Shown: piece after piece, positions 13,016 through 21,888 of the stretch
Layout of the letters: every line of letters starts with the position of its first letter
Numbering within the stretch: position 1 is the first letter of the stretch
IMG/VR virus record: IMGVR_UViG_3300027607_000117
Coordinates: 1 to 55,219 of that record
Strand: one strand, 5' to 3'
Length of the DNA stretch: 55,219 nucleotides
From: a virus
Notes under the pieces: generated by a model
Told to the model about the DNA's origin: nothing
Database searches by the model: none
Seen by the model: the letters and a program-made list of their open reading frames with translations, nothing else
Program-made: the position numbers and the translations under genes

Positions 13016-13266
13016 CCGCCCCCTGGCCCGCCCTGACGACGGAACGCTTCATTCGCGCCGGTCTGCACAACCGGACCACGAACCTGCAGGCGCTCGCGGA
13101 AGAGGTCTGGCAGGCGATCCACAAGCTGCGCAACCAAGCCTATTTCAGCACGCCGGCACTCCAGGCCAGCCGCAACACGCTGCGGCGCTGCGCCGAGGTC
13201 GAAAGCTATCCAAGCCTGCGCCGGGTGGCGCGGGGATATCTCAGGAGGACGAGACATGCCACATGA
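13012..13266 (+). CDS. Hypothetical protein, 84 aa
   Basis: Helical protein (LTTERFIRAGLHNRTTNLQA; SRNTLRRCAEVESYPSLRRV). No family recognised. Last of the overlapping small-gene chain; it overlaps the following XRE gene by 11 bases. Confidence 0.55.
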   Translation: MTAPWPALTTERFIRAGLHNRTTNLQALAEEVWQAIHKLRNQAYFSTPALQASRNTLRRCAEVESYPSLRRVARGYLRRTRHAT

Positions 13267-13627
13267 AATCGACGTGACAGCCGGACGCTTGTTGCGGGAA
13301 CAACGCCTGGCAAGGGGCATGAGCCAAGTGACTTTGGCCGAAGCCTGCGGCGTTTCCTTTCAACAGATTCAAAAGTACGAGAACGGGACCAATCGCATTT
13401 CGGTGTCGCGCCTGGTCCAGATCTGCAAGGTGCTTAGCTGCCGCCCGAGCGACATCCTCTCTCGGATCGAAGACGCCCAACCAGCCGGAGAGGTCACCAG
13501 TTCGCGTCTGGAACTGGAGGTTATCCGTGCCTGCCGGCAACTCCCTGAGGAAGCGGTTCGGTATCAAGTGTTGTCGATCGCAAAGGCGCTCCAGCCGCGC
13601 TATCCGATCCAGCAGGCCGCGGAGTAG
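13256..13627 (+). CDS. XRE-family transcriptional regulator, 123 aa
   Basis: Residues 8-65 are a clear lambda-repressor-like helix-turn-helix (GRLLREQRLARGMSQVTLAE; VSFQQIQKYENGTNRI). The short C-terminal region has no protease or ligand domain visible. It is the third repressor-type gene of the window and sits at the head of the recombination block, so it may tune that block. Its own operator is not obvious. Confidence 0.85.
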   Translation: MPHEIDVTAGRLLREQRLARGMSQVTLAEACGVSFQQIQKYENGTNRISVSRLVQICKVLSCRPSDILSRIEDAQPAGEVTSSRLELEVIRACRQLPEEAVRYQVLSIAKALQPRYPIQQAAE

Positions 13628-13630
13628 GGC

Positions 13631-15223
13631 ATGACGCCTCCAATCCCCGCCTCCGTACTAGATCAGCATTCCGTCGTCGTCGGTAAGACGGGTTCCGGAA
13701 AGACCTTCACGATTAAAGGTCTGGTCGAACGCCTGCTTGCCGAGCAAAGGCGCGTCTGCGTGATCGATCCTACGGGCGTGTGGTGGGGATTGCGGCTCAA
13801 GGCGGACGGCGAGACGCCTGGGTTCCAGGTGATCGTCTTCGGCGGCGATTTCGCGGATGTGCCCATCGACGACAAAGCTGGCGCGCTCCTGGCCGAGCTT
13901 TTGGTCGAGCGCAACCTGCCTTGCGTGATCGATCTTTCGACCTTCACCAACGCGGGTCGCACCCGCTTCATGCGGGACTTTGCCGGCGCGCTCTACCGGA
14001 AAAGCCGCCGGGCCTTCCATCTGATCCTCGACGAGGCCGACGAGTTCGCGCCCCAGCAAGCCTTGCCGGATCAAAAGGCGATGCTGGGGGAGATCGACCG
14101 CATCGTCCGGCGCGGCCGGGCGCGCGGCTTCCGTGTCACGCTCATCACCCAGCGGCCCGCCGTGCTCCATAAGAACGTGATGGCGCAGTGCAACACGCTG
14201 ATCGCCATGCGCCTGACTTCGCCGCAGGACAGGCGCGCAGTCGAGGATTGGGTAAAGGGACACGGCGACGAGAAGAAGGGTCGCGAACTGCTCAGGACGC
14301 TGGCCGGGCTGCAAGTCGGCACCGGCTGGCTCTGGGCGCCCGATGAGGACATTCTGGAGCGGGTCAAGTTCCCGCCAATCGAAACCTACGACTCCTCCCG
14401 CACGCCCGAAGAGGGTGACGACGTGCCCGTTCCCGCCAATCTGGGCGAGGTCGATCTGGGCGATCTGCAGGCGCGCCTCACACAGCCGGAGGATGACAAG
14501 AAGGCGAGTAAGCGACAGAAGCCCGATACCGCTGCGCTGGACCGCATATGGGAAGAAGGGCATGACGCCGGTTATCAGCAGGGCGTCGACTCGGTCTCGG
14601 CACAGATCGAAGAGATCGAGCGTCTTGCCGTGCGGATCATCGAGCTTGTGAAGGCGTGCGACCTTTCGAGCAACGACGCACCCGAGCCTAAGCCGCCGGG
14701 CGCCGCGCCTGTCGTTCGCAAACCGCGCAGTCCGCGTCCCGTCCTAGCGAATGGCGAATTGATTCCTGCGGGGCGCAAGCTTCTGACCGTTCTGGCTCAG
14801 CACCACCCGATAAAGCTGTCCTGGCAGCAGACGGCGACCCTGGCCGGGCTCAAAGCGCGCGGCGGCACCTTCAATCATGCGCGCAAACTGCTTCGCGAGA
14901 ACGGTTATGTCGAGGAGGGTCGCGACGTCGTGAATGCGAGCAACGCGGGCCTCGCGTTCTGTGGCGACGTCGAGACGACGGACAGACCGACGGTAGAAGT
15001 TTGGATCGAGAGGCTACCGGCGCCGGCTAAGGAAATGCTGTCGTTCCTGCATGGGCGCAAGAGTTCCTGGACAGGCCGCGAGGCCATGGCCCAGGCCCTC
15101 GGCAAGACACCGCGCGGCGGCCACTGGAACAACGGAATCTCCACCCTGCGCCGCAACGGACTTATCGAAGAGCGCGGCGACGATCTGCGCTGCGCGGACA
15201 TCATCTATGGAGTGAGCCAATGA
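13631..15223 (+). CDS. HerA/FtsK-superfamily ATPase with C-terminal winged-helix region, 530 aa
   Basis: Walker A at residues 18-25 (GKTGSGKT), Walker B at 131-135 (LILDE), and a ITQRPAVLHKNVM segment typical of HerA-type pumping ATPases. It lacks the N-terminal HAS barrel of cellular HerA. After a charged linker with a short coiled coil (about 300-350), the last 170 residues contain two winged-helix-like units (GRKLLTVLAQHHPIKLSWQQ; LSFLHGRKSSWTGREAMAQA). Directly followed, with a 4-base overlap, by a RecE-like nuclease, which hints at a nuclease-ATPase partnership like HerA-NurA. Exact role unknown. Confidence 0.82.
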   Translation: MTPPIPASVLDQHSVVVGKTGSGKTFTIKGLVERLLAEQRRVCVIDPTGVWWGLRLKADGETPGFQVIVFGGDFADVPIDDKAGALLAELLVERNLPCVIDLSTFTNAGRTRFMRDFAGALYRKSRRAFHLILDEADEFAPQQALPDQKAMLGEIDRIVRRGRARGFRVTLITQRPAVLHKNVMAQCNTLIAMRLTSPQDRRAVEDWVKGHGDEKKGRELLRTLAGLQVGTGWLWAPDEDILERVKFPPIETYDSSRTPEEGDDVPVPANLGEVDLGDLQARLTQPEDDKKASKRQKPDTAALDRIWEEGHDAGYQQGVDSVSAQIEEIERLAVRIIELVKACDLSSNDAPEPKPPGAAPVVRKPRSPRPVLANGELIPAGRKLLTVLAQHHPIKLSWQQTATLAGLKARGGTFNHARKLLRENGYVEEGRDVVNASNAGLAFCGDVETTDRPTVEVWIERLPAPAKEMLSFLHGRKSSWTGREAMAQALGKTPRGGHWNNGISTLRRNGLIEERGDDLRCADIIYGVSQ

Positions 15224-16167
15224 CCAGCATTCAGAAGCCCGGCCTTTACCCGGACATGAAGGAGTCCGTCTATCATTCCGACCCGGCGCCTGCGCCTTCG
15301 CTCAGCTCTTCCGTGGCCAAAGTGTTGCTGAATGCCAGTCCCCGACACGCCTGGACGGAGCATCCGCAACTCAACCCGGATCATGAGCCGAAGAAGAAAA
15401 ACACCTTCGACCTGGGCAGCGCCGCGCACTTCCTGGTGCTTGGCAGCACGGAACGCTTGGCGCTTGGCGAATGGGATGCTTGGCGCAAAGCCGAGGCCAA
15501 AGAGTTCAAGGCCGCCGCCTACGAGAGCGATCAGACCCCCCTGACGCCCGAGGAATGGGAGCGCGTCCAGGAAATGGAGCGCGCCGTTCGCCAGCAGCTT
15601 GACGTGCATAGCGAGGCATCGGAGGCCTTTAAGGGCGGCAAGCCGGAAGTCTCCATGTTCTGGGAGGAGCCGACGCAGCACGGGCCAATCTGGTGCCGGG
15701 CGCGCCTCGACTACTACGTCGAAGGCTCGCATATCTTCGACGACTTCAAATCGACGGGCATCCTGGCGCACCCGGAGGCCTTCCAGCGCAACTTCTTCGA
15801 AATGGGCTACGACTTTCAGTCCGCCTTCTACTCGCGCGGCATCCGCAAGGTGCTCGGAATCGAGGACCCGACTTTCCGTTTCGTCGTTGCGGAGAACAAG
15901 CCGCCCTTCGCGCTCTGCGTTCACGCCTTGCCGCCCGCCGAGCGGGTGATGGCGGACCGCAAGGTCGAACTCGCCATCCAGAAGTGGGGCGAATGCCTCC
16001 ATAGCGGCATCTGGCCCGGCTACCCCAACGTGACCTGTTACCTCGAAGCGCCGGGCTGGACGCGCGCCAAGTGGGAGGAACGGCAGGCCCGAGGGGAAAT
16101 CGCGCGTGACGTCCTGCTGCATTGGCAGGCCCCGCCCATTTCGAAAGACAAAGGAGAAGCCGCGTAA
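15220..16167 (+). CDS. RecE-like PD-(D/E)XK exonuclease, 315 aa
   Basis: Degrades one strand of double-stranded DNA ends for single-strand annealing. Matches the exodeoxyribonuclease VIII type: LYPDMKESVYHSDPAP start, FDLGSAAHFLVLG, CRARLDYYVEGSHIFDDFKS (the D...D-x-K catalytic core, about residues 148-172) and FQSAFYSRGI. Overlaps the ATPase gene by 4 bases and its TAA overlaps the next ATG. Forms the nuclease part of the recombination set with the Sak4-like ATPase. Confidence 0.88.
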   Translation: MTSIQKPGLYPDMKESVYHSDPAPAPSLSSSVAKVLLNASPRHAWTEHPQLNPDHEPKKKNTFDLGSAAHFLVLGSTERLALGEWDAWRKAEAKEFKAAAYESDQTPLTPEEWERVQEMERAVRQQLDVHSEASEAFKGGKPEVSMFWEEPTQHGPIWCRARLDYYVEGSHIFDDFKSTGILAHPEAFQRNFFEMGYDFQSAFYSRGIRKVLGIEDPTFRFVVAENKPPFALCVHALPPAERVMADRKVELAIQKWGECLHSGIWPGYPNVTCYLEAPGWTRAKWEERQARGEIARDVLLHWQAPPISKDKGEAA

Positions 16168-17267
16168 TGGTACACAGCACCACACTCGCGCTGATCGAAG
16201 CCGACAACAAAGCGCTGATCGACGCCTACACCTCCAACGACCTGGATCAGGTTCTCGACAAGATCGCCAAGCGGGCGCGCGGCACGCAGATCGACGCCAC
16301 CACCAAGAAGGGCAGGGACGAGATTCGCTCGCTCGCCTACAAGATCGCGCAGTCCAAGACCGCTCTGGACGATCTGGGCAAAGAGCTGGTCTCCGATTGG
16401 AAGGAGAAATCCAAGGCGGTCGACGGTCAGCGCAAGAAGGCCCGCGACTTTCTGGACGCGCTCAAGGTCGAAGTGCGCCAGCCCCTCACGGACTACGAGG
16501 AGCGGGAGAAACGCCGCGTTGCCGCGCTCGAAGAACGCCTGCACGCGCTGCGCGACAAGTCGGAAGTCTCGGTTACCGCGACCTCGGAAGACCTGGCCAA
16601 CGCCATTCGGGAGCTTGAGGCCGTCGAGATCGACGACTCCTGGCAGGAGTTCGCCGCCAAGGCGCGCGCTATTCGAGACAACGGTTTGCATTTCTTTAAG
16701 CAAGCCTTGGAGCAGACCAAGCAGCGCGAGGCGGAACAGGCCGAACTCGAACGCCTGCGCCGGGAAGAGGAGGAGCGCAAGGCGAAGGAGGAAGAGGAAC
16801 GCCGCCGCGCGGAGGAAGCGGCCCGTCTAAAGGCTGCGGCCGAGAAGGCACGGCAGGAAGAAGCCGAACGCGCCAGGATCGAACAGGAACGCATCGAGCG
16901 CGAGAAACGGGAAGCCATCGAGGCACGGAAGCGCGCCGAACAGCAGGCGCGGGAAGCCGAGGAACGGCGCAAGCGGGAAGCAGCCGAGGCCGAGGAACGC
17001 GCCAGACGCCAGGCCGAGGAAGCGGAGAAGGCGCGCCTTGCCGCGATCGAGAAGGCTAAGCGGGAAGAACAAGAACGTCTGCAGAAGCGCGAAGAAGCGG
17101 AAGCCGCCGAGCAGGCGCGGCGCGAGGCCAACACCCGCCACCGCCAGAAGATTAACCGTGAAGCGCTGGCCGCCATGAAGGGGGTCGGGGTCGTGGAAGA
17201 CACCGCCAAGGCTCTGATTGTTGCGATTGCGGCGGGCAAGATTCCGCACGTCCACATCACCTATTGA
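16167..17267 (+). CDS. Long coiled-coil protein of the recombination block, 366 aa
   Basis: Residues 1-190 form a helical N-domain (KKGRDEIRSLAYKIAQSKTA and following); residues about 195-335 are a nearly uninterrupted Glu/Arg/Ala-rich coiled coil; the end (INREALAAMKGVGVVEDTAK) is a short globular cap. Similar coiled-coil proteins accompany RecE/RecT-type genes in many phages (DUF1351-like), with no proved role. TAATG overlap with the nuclease gene suggests coupled translation. Confidence 0.75.
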   Translation: MVHSTTLALIEADNKALIDAYTSNDLDQVLDKIAKRARGTQIDATTKKGRDEIRSLAYKIAQSKTALDDLGKELVSDWKEKSKAVDGQRKKARDFLDALKVEVRQPLTDYEEREKRRVAALEERLHALRDKSEVSVTATSEDLANAIRELEAVEIDDSWQEFAAKARAIRDNGLHFFKQALEQTKQREAEQAELERLRREEEERKAKEEEERRRAEEAARLKAAAEKARQEEAERARIEQERIEREKREAIEARKRAEQQAREAEERRKREAAEAEERARRQAEEAEKARLAAIEKAKREEQERLQKREEAEAAEQARREANTRHRQKINREALAAMKGVGVVEDTAKALIVAIAAGKIPHVHITY

Positions 17268-17279
17268 GGGAGCTGCGCT

Positions 17280-18212
17280 GTGAAAAAGAAAACCATCAAC
17301 GCGGTCATCACCAAGAAGATGAAAGAGTGGTGGTCTTCAATCGAAGACGAAAACCTCAGAGAGCGCGTTGAGGCAGAAACGGTCGTGACGGGCGGCTGTA
17401 TCGCCTCAATGCTCCTAAGGGAGAAAGTGTCGGACTTCGACATCTATCTCGGCAGCTTCGAAACAGCGAGGGACCTGGCTGAATACTACGTGGCGCGGTT
17501 CGAGCCGAAGCGGGCGAGCGGCATACCGTTAAAGATCTATGTCGATGCAACAGATGACCGCGTTCAGATTGTCGTCAAGTCGGCTGGCGTAGCGTCTGAG
17601 GAGGGCGCTGAATCGGACTACGAGTACTTTGAGAACGGCCCGCCGGAAGCGGCCCAGGCCTACGTGTCCGAAGTCATGGACGATCCCGGCGAGATCGAGG
17701 ACGTCTACCAAGAGACGGAAGAGCGCGCCCTCGAAGAGACCGAAGGTCAAGCCTACCGGCCAGTTTTCCTGTCAACCAATGCTGTAACGCTGTCGCACAA
17801 GGTCCAAGTCATCTTGCGCTTCTTTGGCACGCCCGAAGAGATCCACGCCAACTATGACTTCATTCACTGCACCAACTACTGGACGAAGAAAGACGGTGTC
17901 GTACTCAACCAGCAAGCGCTGGAGTCCCTGCTAGCGAAAGAGTTGCGCTACGTCGGGTCCCGCTATCCAGTCTGCAGCGTCATTCGCTCCAGGAAGTTCA
18001 TTCAGCGCGGTTGGACGATCAACGCGGGCCAGTTCGTGAAGATGGCCTTCCAGATCAGCGAGTTGGACCTCAACGACTTGGATACGTTGCGTGACCAACT
18101 TACCGGCGTCGATGTCGCTTACTTCATGGAAGTGATCGACAAGCTCAAGGCCAAAGACAAAGAGCGGGTCGACGGCGCCTATCTTCTCGAAATTCTAGAT
18201 CGCATGTTCTGA
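17280..18212 (+). CDS. Nucleotidyltransferase-fold protein, 310 aa
   Basis: The segment VVTGGCIASMLLREKVSDFD (residues about 35-54) carries the Gly-Gly and Asp-x-Asp signature of the polymerase-beta/CCA-adding nucleotidyltransferase fold; the third acidic residue may be in KIYVDATDD (about 85-92). Related phage proteins are usually called nucleotidyltransferases without proven substrate. An RNA-repair or tRNA-terminal activity is possible and would be notable given the phage tRNAs, but that is inference. Start is GTG at 17280, preceded by GAGGGAG. Confidence 0.7.
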   Translation: MKKKTINAVITKKMKEWWSSIEDENLRERVEAETVVTGGCIASMLLREKVSDFDIYLGSFETARDLAEYYVARFEPKRASGIPLKIYVDATDDRVQIVVKSAGVASEEGAESDYEYFENGPPEAAQAYVSEVMDDPGEIEDVYQETEERALEETEGQAYRPVFLSTNAVTLSHKVQVILRFFGTPEEIHANYDFIHCTNYWTKKDGVVLNQQALESLLAKELRYVGSRYPVCSVIRSRKFIQRGWTINAGQFVKMAFQISELDLNDLDTLRDQLTGVDVAYFMEVIDKLKAKDKERVDGAYLLEILDRMF

Positions 18213-18223
18213 GGGAGGCAACC

Positions 18224-19588
18224 ATGACTTACACCTTTCGTCCCGCCGTCCGTGCCAACGCCCCGCTGCTGATCGGGCTGGCAGGCGGCACGGGGTCCGG
18301 CAAGACCTATAGCGCCCTGCGCCTCGCCAAGGGTCTTGTCGGGCCCGGCGAAAAGATCGCCATGATCGACACGGAGAAGGGCCGCGGGCTGATGTACGCG
18401 GACGAGTTCGATTACCTTTATGAGCAAATCGAACCGCCGTTCCGGCCCGAAAAGTACATGGAAGCCATGGCTGCTGCCGTCCAGCAAGGCGCCAAGTGCA
18501 TCATCGTCGACTCAACGTCCCATGAATGGGAGGGCATCGGCGGTCTTCTGGAGTGGGCCAACTCGATCGCCGAGAACATGGCGCAGCGTCATGGCGGCAA
18601 CCCAAGCAAATACACTTTCGGGAGCTGGAAGGAGCCGAAAATCGCGCACCAAAAATGGGTGCAGTTCATGCTCAACTACGAGATTCACGTCATTCTCTGC
18701 TTCCGCGCCAAGGAAAAGAAAGGCCTGCAGAAGGACGAGCGCGGGCGGCAAGAGGTCGTCAACCTCGGTTGGACGCCGATCACAGACAAGGACACGCTGC
18801 CTTACGAAATGACCTTCCTTGCCATGTTCACGGCCGACGAACCGGGTGTACCGAAGTTCACTTACAAGGCGCTAACCCACAAGCTGAAGCACATCTTCCC
18901 GGAAGGTCAGCAGATCGGCGAAGAACACGGGCGGCTCTTGCGGGAATGGGCGAGCGCCAGCCCAAGCGTGCCGCAGCAACAACAAGCAAGCGAGCCGGTC
19001 GATTACGTCGAACAGGGGCGCACCGAAGCGCGCAAGGGCCGCGACGCTTTCCTCGCCTGGTGGAACGGTCCCGGCAAGACCAACGGCATCCGCGCTGCCT
19101 GCAAGCCTCATATGACAGAGCTTCAGAAGATCGCCGAGGAAGCGGACGCCGCGCAGATCGAGGACGAAGATCCTTTCGCGCGCGAACCGCAAGACGAGGA
19201 TCCCTTCGGCGACAAGCAGGACGCCGCGCCAGAACCCTCGCAGGAGCCCCCAGGAGCGCCGGAGAGCGACGCTGGCGCCGAAGCACCGGAGACACCGGCC
19301 GAGACGAGCGCACCATCCGCGCCGTCAGCACCGATCTATGACGACGGCGTGGGCATCCTGGACGAGAACGGCAGCGAGATCGACCGCTGCGAGAACGCCA
19401 ACAAATGGTACTTCGCCCTGCGCGCCCGCCTGAAGGACAGCAATCGGGTTGGCGATCTGCTGACCCAGAACAACGCCGGCCATCTGCACTGGCAGGCCAG
19501 CAACGCGGACCCGAGCCACAAGAAGCAGGGCGCGGAAATGTGGGCGAACTTTCTGGCCAAGGCAGGTGACGGGCAGGAGGCGGCTTGA
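18224..19588 (+). CDS. Sak4-like RecA-fold ATPase (single-strand annealing), 454 aa
   Basis: Walker A GGTGSGKT at residues 21-28, Walker B CIIVDSTS near 92-98, and the region VQFMLNYEIHVILCFRAKEK, as in AAA_24/Sak4 recombination proteins. Residues about 245-345 include an acidic, Pro/Ala-rich linker (EDPFAREPQDEDPF), and the C-terminal 80 residues form a small extra domain (NKWYFALRARLKDSNRVGDL). With the RecE-like nuclease it can form a phage recombination pathway; RecT/Beta-type genes are absent. Confidence 0.8.
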   Translation: MTYTFRPAVRANAPLLIGLAGGTGSGKTYSALRLAKGLVGPGEKIAMIDTEKGRGLMYADEFDYLYEQIEPPFRPEKYMEAMAAAVQQGAKCIIVDSTSHEWEGIGGLLEWANSIAENMAQRHGGNPSKYTFGSWKEPKIAHQKWVQFMLNYEIHVILCFRAKEKKGLQKDERGRQEVVNLGWTPITDKDTLPYEMTFLAMFTADEPGVPKFTYKALTHKLKHIFPEGQQIGEEHGRLLREWASASPSVPQQQQASEPVDYVEQGRTEARKGRDAFLAWWNGPGKTNGIRAACKPHMTELQKIAEEADAAQIEDEDPFAREPQDEDPFGDKQDAAPEPSQEPPGAPESDAGAEAPETPAETSAPSAPSAPIYDDGVGILDENGSEIDRCENANKWYFALRARLKDSNRVGDLLTQNNAGHLHWQASNADPSHKKQGAEMWANFLAKAGDGQEAA

Positions 19589-20013
19589 TGGGTGTTTCGA
19601 CAAACGCATACCTCGTCTTTGGCGTCACGCTGGACGATTACGACGAAGACGACGAGCCGGATTTCCTGCAGGGCTTCGAAGATTTCGACGACCTCTTGGC
19701 AGACGACGCCGATTTGCCGCCGTGGCGCGATGACATGACAGAGGCAGAGTCCGACGGGCACTTCCGCAATAAGCGGGAAATCGTTGCCGCCGCGCCAGTC
19801 GAGCTGGTGAGCCACTGTAGCGGCGAGTTTCCCATGTGGATCATGGCTGTTCGCGGGACGCTGCTGACCGCTCACCGCGGCTCCCCGACTTCGATTGACC
19901 CAGCGACGTTGAAGGTGGATCAGGAGAGGGTCGACGCAGCCGCAGCGTGGTGCAGGGCCAAGGGGATCTACTGGCAGAACCCTCATTGGATTCTTTGCAG
20001 TGATTGGTGCTGA
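19588..20013 (+). CDS. Hypothetical acidic protein, 141 aa
   Basis: Starts MGVSTNAYLVFGVTLDDYDE; residues 15-60 are strongly acidic (DDYDEDDEPDF). The second half (LVSHCSGEFPMWIMAVRGTL) looks like a small alpha/beta domain. TGATG coupling to the Sak4-like gene. I know similar short phage proteins of unknown function but cannot name the family. Confidence 0.65.
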   Translation: MGVSTNAYLVFGVTLDDYDEDDEPDFLQGFEDFDDLLADDADLPPWRDDMTEAESDGHFRNKREIVAAAPVELVSHCSGEFPMWIMAVRGTLLTAHRGSPTSIDPATLKVDQERVDAAAAWCRAKGIYWQNPHWILCSDWC

Positions 20014-20017
20014 CGCC

Positions 20018-20200
20018 ATGAGTTCCCGCGACCAACTCTTCCATGAACTCGCGTCCTTCGCCAAAGAGGTCGCCAGTCAGCCCTATCTCGAATGGGCAGA
20101 GGAGTCGACGCACGAGGCGTTTACGACCGTGGCGCGGACATTGGTGGTTCGGTACACGGCGCTGCAGGTCTCCGAGACAGACCCGCCGAAGGAAGGGTGA
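20018..20200 (+). CDS. Hypothetical protein, 60 aa
   Basis: Starts MSSRDQLFHELASFAKEVAS; helical. Its TGA overlaps the next ATG. No function seen. Confidence 0.5.
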   Translation: MSSRDQLFHELASFAKEVASQPYLEWAEESTHEAFTTVARTLVVRYTALQVSETDPPKEG

Positions 20201-20490
20201 TGAGCAACTACGATCAATTCCGGAAGGACCACGAATATCTGTGGGAAACCTATGGCCCCGCTGATGACATGACCGGCGGCTATGTGGACTCGGAGGATCT
20301 GGAGCGCTTGCTAAAGACCCCGACGAAGGTAATGGCGGCAAAATGCTACGCCGACCAAATTCGATATTGGTTCGACGCCGGACCGGACACTTTTGGGAAA
20401 GAAGTTGGCGATTGGAGGTCAGACCCAGAGGTGCGCCTAATAGCCGAACGACACGGAACCTTAGAAGCCCTGGAAGCCGAGGAAGGGTGA
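20200..20490 (+). CDS. Hypothetical protein, 96 aa
   Basis: Starts MSNYDQFRKDHEYLWETYGP. It has an EALEAEEG acidic tail and no recognised motif. Both ends overlap neighbours by one base (TGATG), so expression is coupled. Confidence 0.6.
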   Translation: MSNYDQFRKDHEYLWETYGPADDMTGGYVDSEDLERLLKTPTKVMAAKCYADQIRYWFDAGPDTFGKEVGDWRSDPEVRLIAERHGTLEALEAEEG

Positions 20491-21044
20491 TGGATAAACT
20501 GATGACTGAAAAGGGGTGGACTGCTTTCAAGCTAATGGAGGAACGCGCCCAAGCAGCAGAGGACGAAGTCGCGCGGTTGCGGGAGGACGTCAAGTTCCTA
20601 ACTGAAGGGCTCAAAGGCATCGCTTCGATGGGCGTGACGGAGGGCGAGCGGATGAACGCCTGGGCGCACGACACGCTGTCGGGCCGGGTTGAGACTGTCG
20701 AAAGCGAGTTGCTCAAAATCAGCGACCAAAGAAACAAACTCTTTGCCCACTGCAATTCGCTGCGGGGGGCGTTGGGGCGTTCCGCCGGACGACTGGATCT
20801 CTGTGCAGGAAAATTGGAATTTGTCGCTGACGGGGCAATTGTAGACGAAGCCAGAGTATGGGCTGAAGAAGTTCGCCAAGCCCTCGCCGCCACCCCTGAA
20901 CAGTCGCTCGCCAAGGTGAGAGATAGCGCGTTGGAGGAAGCGATGGATGAACTCTACGAAAAGCTCCGAATCGAATATGCCGATGCAACGGTAAACGATG
21001 CTATGGCACTGATTCTCGCCCTGAAGACAGGAGAGGGGCGGTGA
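20490..21044 (+). CDS. Hypothetical coiled-coil protein, 184 aa
   Basis: Residues 10-75 (LMEERAQAAEDEVARLREDV) and 85-100 look like coiled coil. Phage early proteins of this type (often Ead/Ea22-like) are variable and unassigned. It overlaps the next gene, which starts with GTG, by 4 bases. Confidence 0.6.
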   Translation: MDKLMTEKGWTAFKLMEERAQAAEDEVARLREDVKFLTEGLKGIASMGVTEGERMNAWAHDTLSGRVETVESELLKISDQRNKLFAHCNSLRGALGRSAGRLDLCAGKLEFVADGAIVDEARVWAEEVRQALAATPEQSLAKVRDSALEEAMDELYEKLRIEYADATVNDAMALILALKTGEGR

Positions 21045-21445
21045 CTGACCTCCTCACACGACTAGCAGAAGAGAGCGGGCGGGAGTTGGATGCGGCTTTA
21101 GCAGAATTTCAGGGGTGGGATGTCTTCTACACACAGGACGCCGTTGGCCAAGCGGTTGCGTATTGTGTGTGGGGTGACGTTAAGAAAGGCGAGAAGGGGC
21201 CACTCCCCCGCTTCACCTCTTCCGTTGACGCGGCCCTTACGCTGGTACCGGAAGGGTGGCATGTGGAAAGCCTTGGTTTTTCTGAGCGATCAAGAAAGTG
21301 GTTCTGCAAGCTAGCGCTGCCAGCGCCGGAAGCGATGAGAGTTAAGCGCCAACCATTCGGGGAAGTGAAGCTTACTAACCACGGCGCCCATACCCTACAA
21401 AACGCCATCTGCATAGCAGCGCTTAAAGCTAAGGGAGTGGAGTGA
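21041..21445 (+). CDS. Phage ABA-sandwich-type protein, 134 aa
   Basis: The pattern of FTSSVDAALTLVPEGWHVES and a C-terminal LQNAICIAALKAK fits the phage ABA sandwich domain, a small alpha/beta family of unknown role common in phage early regions. Start is GTG. Followed by a TGATG-coupled gene. Confidence 0.7.
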   Translation: MTDLLTRLAEESGRELDAALAEFQGWDVFYTQDAVGQAVAYCVWGDVKKGEKGPLPRFTSSVDAALTLVPEGWHVESLGFSERSRKWFCKLALPAPEAMRVKRQPFGEVKLTNHGAHTLQNAICIAALKAKGVE

Positions 21446-21654
21446 TGTACGACAAGCCACAATTCTATTTGGTCTGGAAAGAAGGCAGCCACAGCCACAC
21501 ACCAACCTATAAACACTTGGATTTTGAGTCCGCCAGGGGTGAGGCGCTTAGGCTGTCACGGCTTGATGGTGGGAAGTTTCACGTTCTGGCCCACTACGGA
21601 ACAGCAAGACGCGTAGAAACCGAATTTGAGGGAGTGGAGATCATACCTTTTTGA
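21445..21654 (+). CDS. Hypothetical protein, 69 aa
   Basis: Starts MYDKPQFYLVWKEGSHSHTP; contains FESARGEALRLSRLDGGKFH. A small alpha/beta phage protein type I have seen in many phages, without function. Last coding gene of the rightward early transcript before the tRNA. Confidence 0.6.
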   Translation: MYDKPQFYLVWKEGSHSHTPTYKHLDFESARGEALRLSRLDGGKFHVLAHYGTARRVETEFEGVEIIPF

Positions 21655-21680
21655 TCGAACCCCCGGCCACGATTAGCGAC

Positions 21681-21756
21681 AGGCTCGTAGTTCAGTTGGT
21701 AGAACCCTTCCCTCATAAGGAAGCTGTCGCAGGTTCGAGTCCTGCCGGGCCTACCA
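21681..21756 (+). tRNA. tRNA with CAU anticodon (elongator Met or Ile2)
   Basis: Full cloverleaf with encoded CCA: acceptor AGGCTCG/CGGGCCT, D arm GTTC-AGTTGGTA-GAAC, anticodon arm CTTCC-CTCATAA-GGAAG, variable CTGTC, T arm GCAGG-TTCGAGT-CCTGC, A73. The 1:72 pair is intact, so it is not an initiator. Whether C34 is modified to lysidine (Ile2) cannot be told. Confidence 0.95.
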
Positions 21757-21757
21757 A

Positions 21758-21789
21758 AACCAAAAGCCCCCCAGCCGTAGCCAGGGGGC
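21758..21789 (-). terminator. Intrinsic terminator for the leftward late transcript
   Basis: On the minus strand GCCCCC and GGGGGC form a stem (21766-21771 with 21784-21789, 12-base loop) followed by TTTTGGTTTT. It stands between the convergent early (rightward) and late (leftward) transcripts. Confidence 0.7.
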
Positions 21790-21888
21790 GATAGCGTGGG
21801 CAGTCGGACATGCATTCTCTTAGCTGGCCCGCCCTATGTCGTCAGGTGACTTGCGGCCAGTACCCACGAGCCCGATTTAACGGGGACT

